Shown in pieces: positions 7,083 to 16,525 of a DNA stretch of 64,000 nucleotides; positions within the stretch are counted from its first letter, which is position 1, and every line of letters starts with the position of its first letter. The notes beneath the pieces are model-generated. The model was not told the DNA's origin and ran no database searches. It saw only the letters and a program-made list of their open reading frames with translations. The position numbers were made by a program, and so were the translations under genes. The stretch is taken from assembly GCF_002778315.1 (NCBI RefSeq), contig NZ_NESA01000011.1:1-64000 (forward strand). The letters run 5' to 3'. Source of the DNA: Limnohabitans sp. JirII-31 (GTDB lineage: Bacteria > Pseudomonadota > Gammaproteobacteria > Burkholderiales > Burkholderiaceae_C).

Positions 7083-8576
7083 TCAAGTTGTCACGAAATC
7101 AAACGACCACGATGTTTTTTGCCAAGCAGCAGACTCTTGTCGCAACAGGTGTGCCGATTGCGGGTGCTGCACTGCCCAAGCAGCACTCGCATGAAGGTTA
7201 AAGTTTCGTTTGCCCTCGTGGCAGCTCAAGGCCAGACCTTGCAGCTCAGGGTCTTTGCGGGCGTGGCACAAGATGATGGCCAGCCGTAACACCAACAGCA
7301 GTTTCGAGAACTCGGGTGACTCAATTTCGATATCGAGTTTTTTCAACTTGCCGCGTTGCCCCAGCACCAACAGTCCTAAGCGGTGAAGCTCTGGCATGCT
7401 AAAGCCCAACATGTCGGCATTGTCCAAAATGTAAGCACCATGCTTGTGGTAGTCGCTGTGCGAGATGGCGATACCCACTTCATGCAACGTGGCGGCCCAG
7501 CTCAATTTGCGCAGCGCGGGCGACGGCAGAGAGCCTGCCACGGGGTCGATCTTGCGAAACAGGTGGGCCGATACCTGCCTCACCCGTTGGCTTTGCGCTG
7601 CATCCACCACAAACTTCTGCGCCAGGCGTTGCACAGACACATCGCGTGCATCAGACGTTTCGTCTTCACGCTCCACCATGTCAAACAACACACCATGCCG
7701 CAAGGCACCCTGCGCCACATGCAGGGTGCTGATCTTGAGTAACTCCATCAAGGCCCGCAGCACACTCACGCCGCCACCAATCACGGCGCGGCGGTCTTCT
7801 TTCAGGCCTTCCAATCGAACGCGTTCAGCCTGGCCTGCACGCAGCAAGCACTTGACCAACCAGTTCAAGCCTTCCCTGCTGATTTGCCCGTCAGGCCAGC
7901 CGGCAATTCGCAAAATATCTGCCACAGCGCCCACGGTGCCTGAAGCGCCATAGGCGGTGTCCCATTGGTTGCGCGGGTATTGGTTCAGGGCTTCTTCCAG
8001 CACAGCTTGTGCTGCAATTTCGGCACGGTAGAACGTTTGTTCTGTGAACTCGCCGTTCGGGAAATACGCCATCGACCAAGCCACACTGCCCACATGAAAC
8101 GACGCGGTTTCGGTGGCTTGTGTGCCTGCACCCAAAATAATTTCGGTCGAGCGCCCTCCAATGTCCACCACCAAGCGTCGCTCCTGGCTGTGTGGCAGCA
8201 AGTGCGACACGCCCTGGTAAATCAAGCGCGCCTCTTCGGTGCCGGCAATCACCTCAATCGGAAAACCCAAAATCTCGCAGCCCCGTTTGAGGAACACATC
8301 GCGGTTTTTGGCCTCACGCAGCGTTTGCGTGGCCACAGCACGGACTTGGGATTTTTTGAAACCCGACAAGCGCTCGGCGAAGCGGGCCAAGCAGTCCCAG
8401 CCTCTTTGCATGGCTTCTTGCGTCAAGTTGCGTTCTTCGTCCAGGCCATTGCCCTGGCGCACGGTTTCTTTGAGGTATTCAATGCGGTCGATTTGACCGT
8501 GGTCGTAGCGTCCAATCTCAAGTCGAAAACTGTTCGAGCCCAAGTCAATGGCTGCAAGAAGGGTGCCGTGGTTCAT
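7083..8576 (-). CDS. ppx: Exopolyphosphatase (Ppx/GppA family)
   Basis: Releases phosphate from polyphosphate ends, or hydrolyses pppGpp (GppA). Start taken at MNHGTLLAAIDLGSNSFRLE (AGGAT 8 bases before the ATG), giving 497 residues. The actin-like ATPase-fold motifs are IDLGSNSFRLEIG (about residue 9), VDIGGRSTEIILG (about 138) and ASGTVGAVADIL; a C-terminal HD-like segment has TLHEVGIAISH with histidines. It opposes phoX across a gap with a Pho box and shares the neighbourhood with ppk1, giving both arms of polyphosphate turnover. Confidence 0.93.
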   Translation of the reverse strand: MNHGTLLAAIDLGSNSFRLEIGRYDHGQIDRIEYLKETVRQGNGLDEERNLTQEAMQRGWDCLARFAERLSGFKKSQVRAVATQTLREAKNRDVFLKRGCEILGFPIEVIAGTEEARLIYQGVSHLLPHSQERRLVVDIGGRSTEIILGAGTQATETASFHVGSVAWSMAYFPNGEFTEQTFYRAEIAAQAVLEEALNQYPRNQWDTAYGASGTVGAVADILRIAGWPDGQISREGLNWLVKCLLRAGQAERVRLEGLKEDRRAVIGGGVSVLRALMELLKISTLHVAQGALRHGVLFDMVEREDETSDARDVSVQRLAQKFVVDAAQSQRVRQVSAHLFRKIDPVAGSLPSPALRKLSWAATLHEVGIAISHSDYHKHGAYILDNADMLGFSMPELHRLGLLVLGQRGKLKKLDIEIESPEFSKLLLVLRLAIILCHARKDPELQGLALSCHEGKRNFNLHASAAWAVQHPQSAHLLRQESAAWQKTSWSFDFVTT

Positions 8577-8611
8577 GAAGAACGATCCTAGGTAATTTAT
8601 GTGACACATTC

Positions 8612-8629
8612 ATGTCATGGGACTGTCAT
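8612..8629 (+). promoter_or_regulatory. Pho box between ppx and phoX
   Basis: ATGTCAT (8612-8618), spacer GGGA, CTGTCAT (8623-8629): second half-site identical to the consensus, first with one difference, spacing exact. It is 45 bases before the phoX ATG and 36 bases from the ppx start on the other strand, so it may serve phoX and possibly ppx. Confidence 0.82.
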
Positions 8630-8674
8630 ATCGCAACCCTACATTGGCGAATTCTCCTCCAGAAAAAAACAGCC

Positions 8675-10576
8675 ATGAACATCTTTGACCTGAACGATCA
8701 AGCCAACCATCCCCGTGCAACAGACAGTGACTTCGCCAAGTTGACCGACTCACTCATGGCACGCCGACAGTTCTTAGGTGCTTCGGCGGGCTTGGGCTTG
8801 GGTGCGTTTTTGGGAGGCGCGGCACACGCTCAGGGTACGGCCACACAGACAGCCCAAGGCCCACGCATTGGCTTCAAACCCATCGCGGCCAACTCGGCAG
8901 ATACCGTGACCGTGCCAGAGGGTTACCAATGGCGCGTGCTCTCATCTTGGGGGGACCCTTTGTTGCCCGGTGGCACCCCCTTTGACCACGCCACCCGTGG
9001 CACCGCCTTGAGCCAGAGCCTGGCCATGGGGGACAACAACGATGGCATGAGCTTTTTCAGCTTGGGCAAAGACCATGGCGTGATTGCCGTCAACAACGAA
9101 TACACCAACTACGAACACCTGTTTCCTCACGGGCGCTGTGCCAGCATTGACGACGCGCGCAAAGCGCAAGCCGCGCATGGCGTGACCGTGTTTGAAGTGC
9201 GTCGCCAAGCGGGCACCTGGCAGCCAGTGCCCAACGCCCCTTTGAACCGTCGCATCACGGCCAACACCGAGATGCGCCTGAGTGGCCCAGCCGCGGGCCA
9301 TCCTTGGCTCAAAACTTCTGCCGACCCCACCGGTACCGTGGCCCTGGGCACTTTCAACAACTGCGCCAATGGCCGCACCCCCTGGGGCACCTATCTGACC
9401 TGCGAAGAAAACTTCAACGGTTACTTCGGCAGTGCCGACAAACTGCCTGACAACGTCGCTTTCAAACGCTATGGCATTGCCGCCAAAGATGCGGGCTACA
9501 ACTGGCACCCCTTCGATGGTCGTTTTGACCTGGGCCAAAACCCCAACGAGCCCAACCGCTTTGGTTGGGTGGTCGAGATCGACCCCATGAACCCCCACAG
9601 CACGCCCACCAAGCGCACGGCCCTGGGTCGTTTCAAACACGAGAACGCCGAAGTCGTGCTCAGTGCAGATGGCCGAGTGGTGGTCTACATGGGTGACGAC
9701 GAACGTGGCGAACACATTTACAAATTTGTCTCAGCCAAGACTTTCGATCCTCAAAACGCCGCCGCCAACCGCCAGCTGCTCGACGAAGGCACCCTGTATG
9801 TGGCGCGTTTCACCGCAGCGGAGGGCAAGCTCTCAGGCCAAGGTGAGTGGTTGGAATTGACCCACGGCAAGAACGGGTTGACGCCCGAGAACGGTTTCAA
9901 AGACCAAGCCGAAGTGCTCATCCACGCACGCTTGGCCGCTACCGTGGTGGGTGCCACCACCATGGACCGCCCCGAGTGGATTGCCGCTCACCCCAGCAGG
10001 GCCGAGGTGTATGTGACCTTGACCAACAACACCGACCGTGGCGTCAAACCCAACCAAGCGCTCAATGGCCCCAACCCCCGTGCCAAAAACGTGTACGGGC
10101 AAATCGTGCGTTGGACCCCAGACCAAGGGCTGCACACCGCGCCGACCTTTCAATGGGACATCTTTGTGCTGGCCGGCAATCCCACCTTGCACCGCGACCT
10201 GATGGCGGGCACGCCCAACGTCAACGCCGACAACCTGTTCAACAGCCCCGATGGTTTGAGCTTTGACAAAGACGGGCGCTTGTGGATTCAAACCGATGGC
10301 GATTACAGCAACGCCAATGCTTTTGCGGGCATGGGCAATAACCAAATGTTGTGTGCCAACCCAGTCACGGGTGAGATCAAGCGCTTTTTGGTGGGGCCGG
10401 TGGCTTGCGAAATCACGGGCATCTGCTTTGCCCCAGACAACGCCACGATGTTTGTGGGCATTCAACATCCAGGCGAGGCGCGCAAGCCTTCGCACTTTCC
10501 GCAAGGTGGCCAAGCCGTGCCACGTTCTTCCATCATTGCCATCCGTCGCAAAGACGGTGGCGTGGTTGGCAGCTGA
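8675..10576 (+). CDS. phoX: PhoX-family alkaline phosphatase (DUF839), Tat-exported
   Basis: Extracytoplasmic phosphomonoesterase needing Ca/Fe, used to scavenge phosphate from organic esters. 633 residues from the ATG at 8675 (MNIFDLNDQ). A Tat signal ARRQFLGASAG lies at residues 29-39 and ends at AHAQ, after the long polar n-region usual for PhoX. Conserved family blocks are seen: VNNEYTNYEHLF, NNCANGRTPWGTYLTCEENF, GWVVEIDP, MGDDERGEHIYKFV, DRPEWIAAHP and LFNSPDGLSFD near the C-terminus. The shine-dalgarno is weak. A near-consensus Pho box precedes it. The gene for an OprB-like porin follows by 21 bases. Confidence 0.95.
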   Translation: MNIFDLNDQANHPRATDSDFAKLTDSLMARRQFLGASAGLGLGAFLGGAAHAQGTATQTAQGPRIGFKPIAANSADTVTVPEGYQWRVLSSWGDPLLPGGTPFDHATRGTALSQSLAMGDNNDGMSFFSLGKDHGVIAVNNEYTNYEHLFPHGRCASIDDARKAQAAHGVTVFEVRRQAGTWQPVPNAPLNRRITANTEMRLSGPAAGHPWLKTSADPTGTVALGTFNNCANGRTPWGTYLTCEENFNGYFGSADKLPDNVAFKRYGIAAKDAGYNWHPFDGRFDLGQNPNEPNRFGWVVEIDPMNPHSTPTKRTALGRFKHENAEVVLSADGRVVVYMGDDERGEHIYKFVSAKTFDPQNAAANRQLLDEGTLYVARFTAAEGKLSGQGEWLELTHGKNGLTPENGFKDQAEVLIHARLAATVVGATTMDRPEWIAAHPSRAEVYVTLTNNTDRGVKPNQALNGPNPRAKNVYGQIVRWTPDQGLHTAPTFQWDIFVLAGNPTLHRDLMAGTPNVNADNLFNSPDGLSFDKDGRLWIQTDGDYSNANAFAGMGNNQMLCANPVTGEIKRFLVGPVACEITGICFAPDNATMFVGIQHPGEARKPSHFPQGGQAVPRSSIIAIRRKDGGVVGS

Positions 10577-10597
10577 CCCCCTTCATACAATGGCCTG

Positions 10598-11941
10598 ATG
10601 CGTTTTTCTTATCTGTACTTTGCTGCTTGCCTTGCAGGTGTGGCCACTGTTGGCACCTGCTGGGCTGACACGCCAGACACCGAAGACCAAACCGCCCGTT
10701 ACCAGCTGACCTACAACTGGCAGCACCACGGTGCCTTCAATGCCAGCCACAGCGGTGCCAACAGCATTCAGCCGTCAGCTGAAAAGATGTACACCTTCAG
10801 TGCCACCGCGCACTGGGGGTTTCGTCCATGGCAAGACGGCGAGCTGTATTTCAACCCCGAGATCACGCAGGGCGTGCCGTTCTCTGGCAACTTGGTCGGT
10901 ATGGGCGGCTTCACCAACGGTGAAATCACCCGTGCTGGCGGCAGCAACCCCAAGGTCTACAGACAGCGCTTGTTTGTGCGCCAAACCTGGGGCCATGGGG
11001 GCGGGCAAGAAACGGTCGAGGCCGACTTCAACCAAATGGCTGGCACGGTCGATAAAAACCGTTTTGTGTTGACCGTTGGCAACTTCTCCACCTTGGATGT
11101 GTTTGACGACAACGCCTACGCCAAAGACCCGCGTACCCAATTCATGAACTGGGGCAACTGGACCTACGCCGCATATGACTATGCGGCAGACGCCCGAGGT
11201 TTTGGGTGGGGCTTTGCCGGTGAGTGGTACCAAGACGACTGGGTGCTGCGCTTTGGCCGCATGACGGCACCCACCACGCCCAATGGACAGCCTGTGGACT
11301 TTGCGCTCGCGCGCCACTATGGCGACCAAGTCGAATTAGAGCGCGCCCACACCTTGTGGGGGCAGCCCGGCAAATGGCGTGTGCTGGCATGGCGCAACCG
11401 TGGCGTGCTGGCCAGCTTCAACGATGCCACCCAATGGCAGTTGCAAAACCCCGGCACCTACAACGACCCCACGGCCTTGGTGCAGACGCGCAAAGAAGAA
11501 AAAACCAAATACGGTTTGGGCTTCAACGTCGAGCAAACCGTCCAACCTGGCGTGGGTTACTTTTTGCGCGTGATGAAAGCCGATGGCCGCACCGAAACCC
11601 AAGCCTTCACCGAAGTCGACGGTTCTTTGTCCACGGGCTTGGTGTTCAAAGGTGGTTTGTGGGGACGTGCCGACGATGCGGTGGGTGTGGCCTGGATGCG
11701 CAACACCTTGTCCAACGACCGACGTGCCTTCTTGGCGGCGGGTGGCACCTCGTTCTTCATTGGCGACGGCGCAGCGTTGACCCATTACCGCCCCGAGATG
11801 ATTCTGGAAGCCTTCTACAGCTTTGCCATGACCCGGGGCACCTGGCTGACCGCCGACTACCAACGGGTGCAAAACCCCGCCTACAACGCAGACCGTGGGC
11901 CGATCAACGTTTACGCAGCCCGCTTTCACGCCGAGTTTTGA
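10598..11941 (+). CDS. OprB-family carbohydrate-selective porin
   Basis: 447 residues with a classic signal peptide (cleavage likely after TCWA) and a beta-barrel pattern ending in the outer-membrane signature ARFHAEF with terminal Phe. Family features include the YNWQHHGAFNA start, QTWGHGG, TVGNFSTLDVFDDNAYA and the FMNWGNWTYAAYDYAADARGF block. OprB porins admit sugars, but the position 21 bases after phoX suggests this copy may admit phosphoesters or products of PhoX. Substrate is not readable from sequence. Confidence 0.85.
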   Translation: MRFSYLYFAACLAGVATVGTCWADTPDTEDQTARYQLTYNWQHHGAFNASHSGANSIQPSAEKMYTFSATAHWGFRPWQDGELYFNPEITQGVPFSGNLVGMGGFTNGEITRAGGSNPKVYRQRLFVRQTWGHGGGQETVEADFNQMAGTVDKNRFVLTVGNFSTLDVFDDNAYAKDPRTQFMNWGNWTYAAYDYAADARGFGWGFAGEWYQDDWVLRFGRMTAPTTPNGQPVDFALARHYGDQVELERAHTLWGQPGKWRVLAWRNRGVLASFNDATQWQLQNPGTYNDPTALVQTRKEEKTKYGLGFNVEQTVQPGVGYFLRVMKADGRTETQAFTEVDGSLSTGLVFKGGLWGRADDAVGVAWMRNTLSNDRRAFLAAGGTSFFIGDGAALTHYRPEMILEAFYSFAMTRGTWLTADYQRVQNPAYNADRGPINVYAARFHAEF

Positions 11942-11944
11942 AGC

Positions 11945-12313
11945 ATGTTGGAACGATGGCGCAAGCTCGCGCGCCTGATCAAGCAAGACGTCATGACGGT
12001 CTACCTGATTGCGCGTGACCCCCGCACGCCTGCACATGTCAAAGCACTGGCCTTGTTGGTGGCGGCCTACGCCCTCAGCCCCATTGATTTGATCCCTGAC
12101 TTCATTCCTGTCTTGGGATTCTTGGATGACATCATCCTTTTGCCTCTGGGCATTGCGCTGATCATCAAGCTGACGCCTTCAGACGTCTTGCAATCCAACC
12201 GTGCCAAAGCCCTTGAACTCGACACCAAACCCAGCAGCCGTGCCGCTGCGGCGGTCATCGTGTTGCTGTGGGTCTTGTGTGGGCTTGGCTTGGGCTACTG
12301 GTTGATCGCTTAA
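11945..12313 (+). CDS. YkvA family (DUF1232) small membrane protein
   Basis: 122 residues. The diagnostic DUF1232 block YALSPIDLIPDFIPVLGFLD occupies residues about 39-58, followed by a hydrophobic helix (IILLPLGIALIIKL) and a C-terminal membrane helix (VIVLLWVLCGLGLGYWLIA). Starts 4 bases after the porin stop; the tail overlaps the convergent tonB gene by 4 bases. Function of the family is not established. Confidence 0.85.
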   Translation: MLERWRKLARLIKQDVMTVYLIARDPRTPAHVKALALLVAAYALSPIDLIPDFIPVLGFLDDIILLPLGIALIIKLTPSDVLQSNRAKALELDTKPSSRAAAAVIVLLWVLCGLGLGYWLIA

Positions 12314-12957
12314 AAGCACGCCACCCAGATTTGGTACGTGCCTTCTTTGTTTTTCAACTCAGCGGGCGGTAAGGGGAACTTGGCAACTTCTACTGCCTTC
12401 ACAGCTGCCCGATCCACAGCGCCTAATCCACTGCTTTGAATCACACGAATGGCAGACGCCACGCCGTCGTGCAAATGGAACTCCACCCGTGCTTTGCCTT
12501 TGAATGACAAAGCTTTGGCAGAGCCCGGTACTTCAAAGGCCGCTTGTACGGCAGCAGCCAGCTTCACGTTGTAGGCGAGGGCAGGGTCCACGGCAGGTGC
12601 CACAAGCTGCGGCGCGTGTGCGGGAGCTACAGGTACGACTTCTTTTGTCAGCTGTTGCTGCACCGCATGAGACTCGCTCACTGTGGGTTGTTGTGCCAGC
12701 GGTTGTGGTGTTTCTGCTTGTGGGCGTGACACAGCTTGGGGGCTGGGGGGTGTTTTGATTTTGGGCGGTGGCTCACGTGCAGCCAGCTTTTGTGGTGGTT
12801 TGTCCATGAGCACTTCGATGCTCAAGGGAATCACTTCAGTTGGGACTGCTGGCAGGTGTTGAAAGGCCCAGCCCACCACCCCGACCATCAACACAGACTC
12901 CACGCCCAGTGCCATGGCCAAAGATTGCCATTGGCGTTTTTGATATCCGTTCAGCAT
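12310..12957 (-). CDS. tonB: TonB energy-transducing protein
   Basis: 215 residues: an N-terminal membrane helix (SVLMVGVVGWAFQHL, about residues 19-33), a Pro/Lys-rich periplasmic spacer (KPPQKLAAREPPPKIKTPP), and a C-terminal TonB domain with ALSFKGKARVEFHLHDGVASAIRVIQSSG and AVEVAKFPLPP. Transmits the ExbBD proton-motive energy to outer-membrane receptors. Last gene of the leftward TonB-receptor-exbB-exbD-tonB unit, 22 bases after exbD, so probably dedicated to that receptor. Confidence 0.9.
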   Translation of the reverse strand: MLNGYQKRQWQSLAMALGVESVLMVGVVGWAFQHLPAVPTEVIPLSIEVLMDKPPQKLAAREPPPKIKTPPSPQAVSRPQAETPQPLAQQPTVSESHAVQQQLTKEVVPVAPAHAPQLVAPAVDPALAYNVKLAAAVQAAFEVPGSAKALSFKGKARVEFHLHDGVASAIRVIQSSGLGAVDRAAVKAVEVAKFPLPPAELKNKEGTYQIWVACF

Positions 12958-12979
12958 AAAAGCGTTGGCTATTTGGTGC

Positions 12980-13375
12980 TCAGCGTGTGGGATGACGTGC
13001 TGCCAAGCCGACCTGTGTCACACCGCTGGTTTTGACCACATCAATCACGTCCATCACCCGTTGCATGGATGTGTCTTCGCCACCTGCAATCGTGACGGCT
13101 AATTTGCTGGCATCTTGACGTTGGATCAACGCACGAATTTCGTCCAGGGTCCGGCTTGAACCTTCTGCCATCAATTGGCCGTTGGCTTGAATCTCAATCA
13201 ACAACTTAGGCGCCGGTAAGGTGCTGGTGGTGCTGCTTGTGGGCAGTTTGGACAGCTGACCCGAGGATGGAATCATCCGCAGTGTCAGCATGGCAAAGAA
13301 CACCAGCAAAAACAACATGATGTCGATCATTGGAATGATCTCAATGCGCGCCTTGCGCGTCTCAAAGTAGCGCAT
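12980..13375 (-). CDS. exbD: ExbD/TolR biopolymer transport protein
   Basis: 131 residues with one N-terminal membrane helix IEIIPMIDIMLFLLVFFAML; the Asp in PMIDIM (about residue 18) is the conserved proton-path residue. The periplasmic part ends in GEDTSMQRVMDVIDVVKTSGVTQVGLA, typical of ExbD. Only one base separates its ATG from the exbB stop, so the two are coupled. Confidence 0.92.
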   Translation of the reverse strand: MRYFETRKARIEIIPMIDIMLFLLVFFAMLTLRMIPSSGQLSKLPTSSTTSTLPAPKLLIEIQANGQLMAEGSSRTLDEIRALIQRQDASKLAVTIAGGEDTSMQRVMDVIDVVKTSGVTQVGLAARHPTR

Positions 13376-13376
13376 G

Positions 13377-14033
13377 TCAGACTGCTTTTAACTTGGGACG
13401 CACATTGGCGGGTGTGGGTGTGCCAAAGCGACGGTTGAGCAGCATCAGTTTGATGACTTCTAGCTGATGAACAATCATGCGCACCTTGGTGCTGAGCCCG
13501 TTGAAAAACACCAAACCAACCATGGCGATGAACAGGCCAAAAGCGGTGGCAATCAATGCCTCTGCAATGCCACCGGTGACCTGTGACGCGGCATTCTGTA
13601 CATCACCGAGCACAGAAAATGCGCCAAACATGCCGATGATGGTGCCAAACAAGCCCAGCAGAGGGGCCAGCGTGATCACGGTGTCGAGTACCCAGAGCGA
13701 ACGGTCCAGCATCGGTACTTCGTGCATCACCGCTTCTTCGAGATGGCCAGCACAGGTGTCACGTTCAGACTCAAGCGGTTCAATCAGCGAGGCTTCAAAC
13801 AAGCTGATGTGTGGCAACTTGGCGTGCTTGGCCAGGCACGCTTGCAAAGGCTCTGTTGGCAACTGCGGACTGTGCTGCAGCAAGCCAATCAGTTCTTCGC
13901 CACCTTGTTGCATTTTGGACAAATAGAGCGTGCGCTCGATGATCACAGTGAGTGCTACCAAGAGCAGCACACACATGATGTAGAGCGTGCCGCCCGAGTT
14001 GTTGGCCAGTTCAAACAGCTTCTCGGGCGTCAT
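13377..14033 (-). CDS. exbB: ExbB/MotA/TolQ proton channel protein
   Basis: 218 residues with three membrane helices: near residues 17-35 (YIMCVLLLVALTVIIE), 117-140 (WVLDTVITLAPLLGLFGTIIGMF) and 158-180 (ALIATAFGLFIAMVGLVFF). The LGLFGTIIGM and GGIAEALIATAFGL motifs are hallmarks. Second gene of the receptor operon, 2 bases after the receptor stop. Confidence 0.93.
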   Translation of the reverse strand: MTPEKLFELANNSGGTLYIMCVLLLVALTVIIERTLYLSKMQQGGEELIGLLQHSPQLPTEPLQACLAKHAKLPHISLFEASLIEPLESERDTCAGHLEEAVMHEVPMLDRSLWVLDTVITLAPLLGLFGTIIGMFGAFSVLGDVQNAASQVTGGIAEALIATAFGLFIAMVGLVFFNGLSTKVRMIVHQLEVIKLMLLNRRFGTPTPANVRPKLKAV

Positions 14034-14035
14034 AT

Positions 14036-16348
14036 TTAAAAGTCCGCTTTCAGTGACACCATCATGCTGCGTGGTGCTTGATAGATGTAGGTGTCTTGTG
14101 CCACGGTAGAGCCCGTGCTGATGGAGGTGATCTTGCCGCTGTTGGTCAAGTTAAACACGTTGAATTGCAGCTTCAAATTCTTGGTCTGTGGCGTCACGTT
14201 CTTCAAGGTGTACGCCACGCCTAAATCCAAGTTGCCGTAAGCGGCTGTTTTGTAGTAGTCGTAATACGACACACCACCGATGGCTGCTTTGCTGGCGTCA
14301 TAGTCTTTCTGATGCACGTTGCCTGTGCGCTTGTAGATCAATGAGCCCGACCAAGGCCCCGCGTTGTACAAACCGCCCAAGGCAGCTGTCATGCTGGGTG
14401 CACCTGAAATTTGTTCACCCGTGTCGTTGGCCTTGGCGCTGTTGAGCGAACCATTCAAGTAGAGCGAGAAGCCGCCACCCAACACCCGCGCCATCTGACC
14501 TTCAACGCCTTTGTAGGTGGCGCCACCCACGTTGACGTACTGTGTCACAGCAGGTGTGCCCGATGTCACAGACACCAACTTGTTGGTGAAGTCGATTTGG
14601 TAGATGTCCACATCCCATGTCATCTCATCGGTTTTGCCAACAATGCCCAACTGCAAGTTGGTCGACTTTTGTGGGTCTGTGCTGTTTTTGGTGGGGTCCG
14701 TGATGTAGAAGGTGTTCAAGTCAGGAATTTGAAAACCCTTGGCGTATTGCGCATACACCGACATGCTGGCGTTGATTTTTTGGTTGATCGTCAAGAACGG
14801 CAACGTGGTTTTGTACGTCACGGAGGCGTTGTGGTTGAGGTCACGGCTGGTGTTCTCGACTGCCGCGTTCACAGAGCGTGTGATGCTGACGTACTTCACA
14901 CCTGGGGTCACCGTCATGCTGTCGGTGGCGGCCCATTCGAACTCGGCGAAGGGTTGAATCGACTTGATGCTCGATTGCTGGTCAAACTTCACGCTGTCGA
15001 TGGGACGGTTGGTGCCGGCCAGCGTGTTGGCGTTGGCTGTGGATTCAATGCGGTTGTAGCCGCCCGTGGTCAAGTCCAGGTCGTACTGGTGACGGTCGGT
15101 CGACGAGGTTTCATACCAAACGCCAACGCGTGCCAAACCTTCTTCCATTTTTTGTGTGGCTTTGAACATATCGCCCCACACGCGGTACTTGTTCTGCTTG
15201 TCAATGCCAGGAATATGGCCGTTGGCTGTGACCGTGCGTGTGCCGTCGCTGGCTGTCTTGCGTGGGTCAGAGGTCAAAGGCAGCGTACCCGTCCACGTGG
15301 GCGTGGTCGACGACATGGTTTGGTTGTTGTAGGCGTAGGTGTAGAGCGAGTTGTCTGTGCTCCAACCATCGCCGAGATCACTGCGCAAACGCAAGTAGCT
15401 GAAATCGGTGTCCTTGCTGGTTTTGTTGTACCCCATGTAGTTCATGCTGGTGGGGTCGTTGTCCAACTGGTAGTTGCGACCAAACGCTGCAATCTGGGTC
15501 AGAGTGGCGCCCTTGTTGCTGTCGGGTTGGTTGTAGTCGATGTGGTTGTAGGTGGAGAAGATGGTCATCAACGATGCATCACCCACTGGGCGCTCATATT
15601 TCAGCGCATAGTTCTGGCTCTTGACAGCGCTGTAGCTCAGATAGCCATCAGACGACAGATTTTGGTAATTCAGTTGCAGCGTGGCATCACCCTTGTCAGC
15701 CATGCGGCCTGTCTCATACGCGAAGCCATACAACTGGGTGTTCCAAGTCCCCAAGGAGGTGAACACCGTGGTGTTTTCTTCAGCCATTGGTTTTTTGGAG
15801 AACAGGTTGATAGAGCCACCGAATGTGGCGTAGCCCAAATTGCTGGCGTTGCCAGGGCCACGCTCTACCACTGCGCCACCGATCACCGAGGCGGGGAAGA
15901 AGGAGGTGGAGTGGTGGGCCGGGTTGTTGGTGTCACCCCATGGGATGCCATCAAAGGTGATGTTGTATTGGTCATCGCTGAAACCACGCAAGGTGGTTTT
16001 GGTTTCGCTCAAGCCTGGGCCGTTGGCTGAGTCCCCTGACAAGCTGGGCGCGATGTTGACGATGCGGCTGTATTCGGCAATCGGCGAAACAGACAAGTCC
16101 ATGAATTCGCGGGTGATGATGGACTGAGGCTGTGTGGCTTCCAGGCTGGCTTGCGTGGGTGCCACTGCGGTGGCGGTTCCTTTGACGGACTCTTCGCGGA
16201 AAGCGCCCGCTGCCGTGCTGGCACCGATGGTGCCCAAGTCGGTGGCGCTGGTCTGCGCCAAGCTCAGGTGGCTGGCGCTGAGGGTTACCAAAGCCAATGA
16301 GACAAGACGGGTGACGTGTTTGAGTTGAAAAGATGGTTGTTTTTTCAT
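14036..16348 (-). CDS. TonB-dependent outer-membrane receptor
   Basis: 770 residues with a signal peptide (about residues 1-31, ending SLAQ), a plug domain (SIITREFMDLSVSPIAEYSRI, LRGFSDDQYNITFDGIPWGDT, VVERGPGNASNLGYATFGGSINLFSK) and a beta-barrel ending PRSMMVSLKADF. It heads an exbB-exbD-tonB operon and is divergent from a secreted phosphatase that has a Pho-box-like site. No siderophore, heme or cobalamin genes are adjacent. I infer uptake of an organophosphate or a metal cofactor for PhoX-type enzymes; neither is provable from sequence. Confidence 0.9.
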   Translation of the reverse strand: MKKQPSFQLKHVTRLVSLALVTLSASHLSLAQTSATDLGTIGASTAAGAFREESVKGTATAVAPTQASLEATQPQSIITREFMDLSVSPIAEYSRIVNIAPSLSGDSANGPGLSETKTTLRGFSDDQYNITFDGIPWGDTNNPAHHSTSFFPASVIGGAVVERGPGNASNLGYATFGGSINLFSKKPMAEENTTVFTSLGTWNTQLYGFAYETGRMADKGDATLQLNYQNLSSDGYLSYSAVKSQNYALKYERPVGDASLMTIFSTYNHIDYNQPDSNKGATLTQIAAFGRNYQLDNDPTSMNYMGYNKTSKDTDFSYLRLRSDLGDGWSTDNSLYTYAYNNQTMSSTTPTWTGTLPLTSDPRKTASDGTRTVTANGHIPGIDKQNKYRVWGDMFKATQKMEEGLARVGVWYETSSTDRHQYDLDLTTGGYNRIESTANANTLAGTNRPIDSVKFDQQSSIKSIQPFAEFEWAATDSMTVTPGVKYVSITRSVNAAVENTSRDLNHNASVTYKTTLPFLTINQKINASMSVYAQYAKGFQIPDLNTFYITDPTKNSTDPQKSTNLQLGIVGKTDEMTWDVDIYQIDFTNKLVSVTSGTPAVTQYVNVGGATYKGVEGQMARVLGGGFSLYLNGSLNSAKANDTGEQISGAPSMTAALGGLYNAGPWSGSLIYKRTGNVHQKDYDASKAAIGGVSYYDYYKTAAYGNLDLGVAYTLKNVTPQTKNLKLQFNVFNLTNSGKITSISTGSTVAQDTYIYQAPRSMMVSLKADF

Positions 16349-16468
16349 GGTGTAGACGCGTGAATAAAAAATCTTTGCTTTTGACAGTTAGCTGTTAAAA
16401 CAAGCACGAAGTATCAAAACCATTTGTGACAACAGCGCTACAAAAATATGAAATTTATAAGACCTTGG

Positions 16469-16486
16469 CCGTCATGAATCTGCCAC
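16469..16486 (+). promoter_or_regulatory. Candidate Pho box upstream of secreted phosphatase
   Basis: CCGTCAT (16469-16475), spacer GAAT, CTGCCAC (16480-16486): each half-site differs from CTGTCAT/CTGTCAC by one base and spacing is exact. 39 bases before the ATG at 16526. The rest of the 177-base divergent gap is AT-rich and may hold the promoter of the TonB-receptor operon, with an isolated TTGTCAC half-site on the minus strand (rc of 16425-16431). Confidence 0.6.
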
Positions 16487-16525
16487 GCAGCATCGTCACA
16501 CTGCGCCCTTAACTTTGGAAACCTC

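Noticed and set aside
14411-16030. 539-codon open frame on the plus strand
   Set aside because: Antisense to the TonB-dependent receptor, Val/Gly/His-rich, no recognisable motif or ribosome site.
16425-16431. Pho box for the TonB-receptor operon
   Set aside because: Only one good half-site (minus strand TTGTCAC); the partner 11 bases on does not match.
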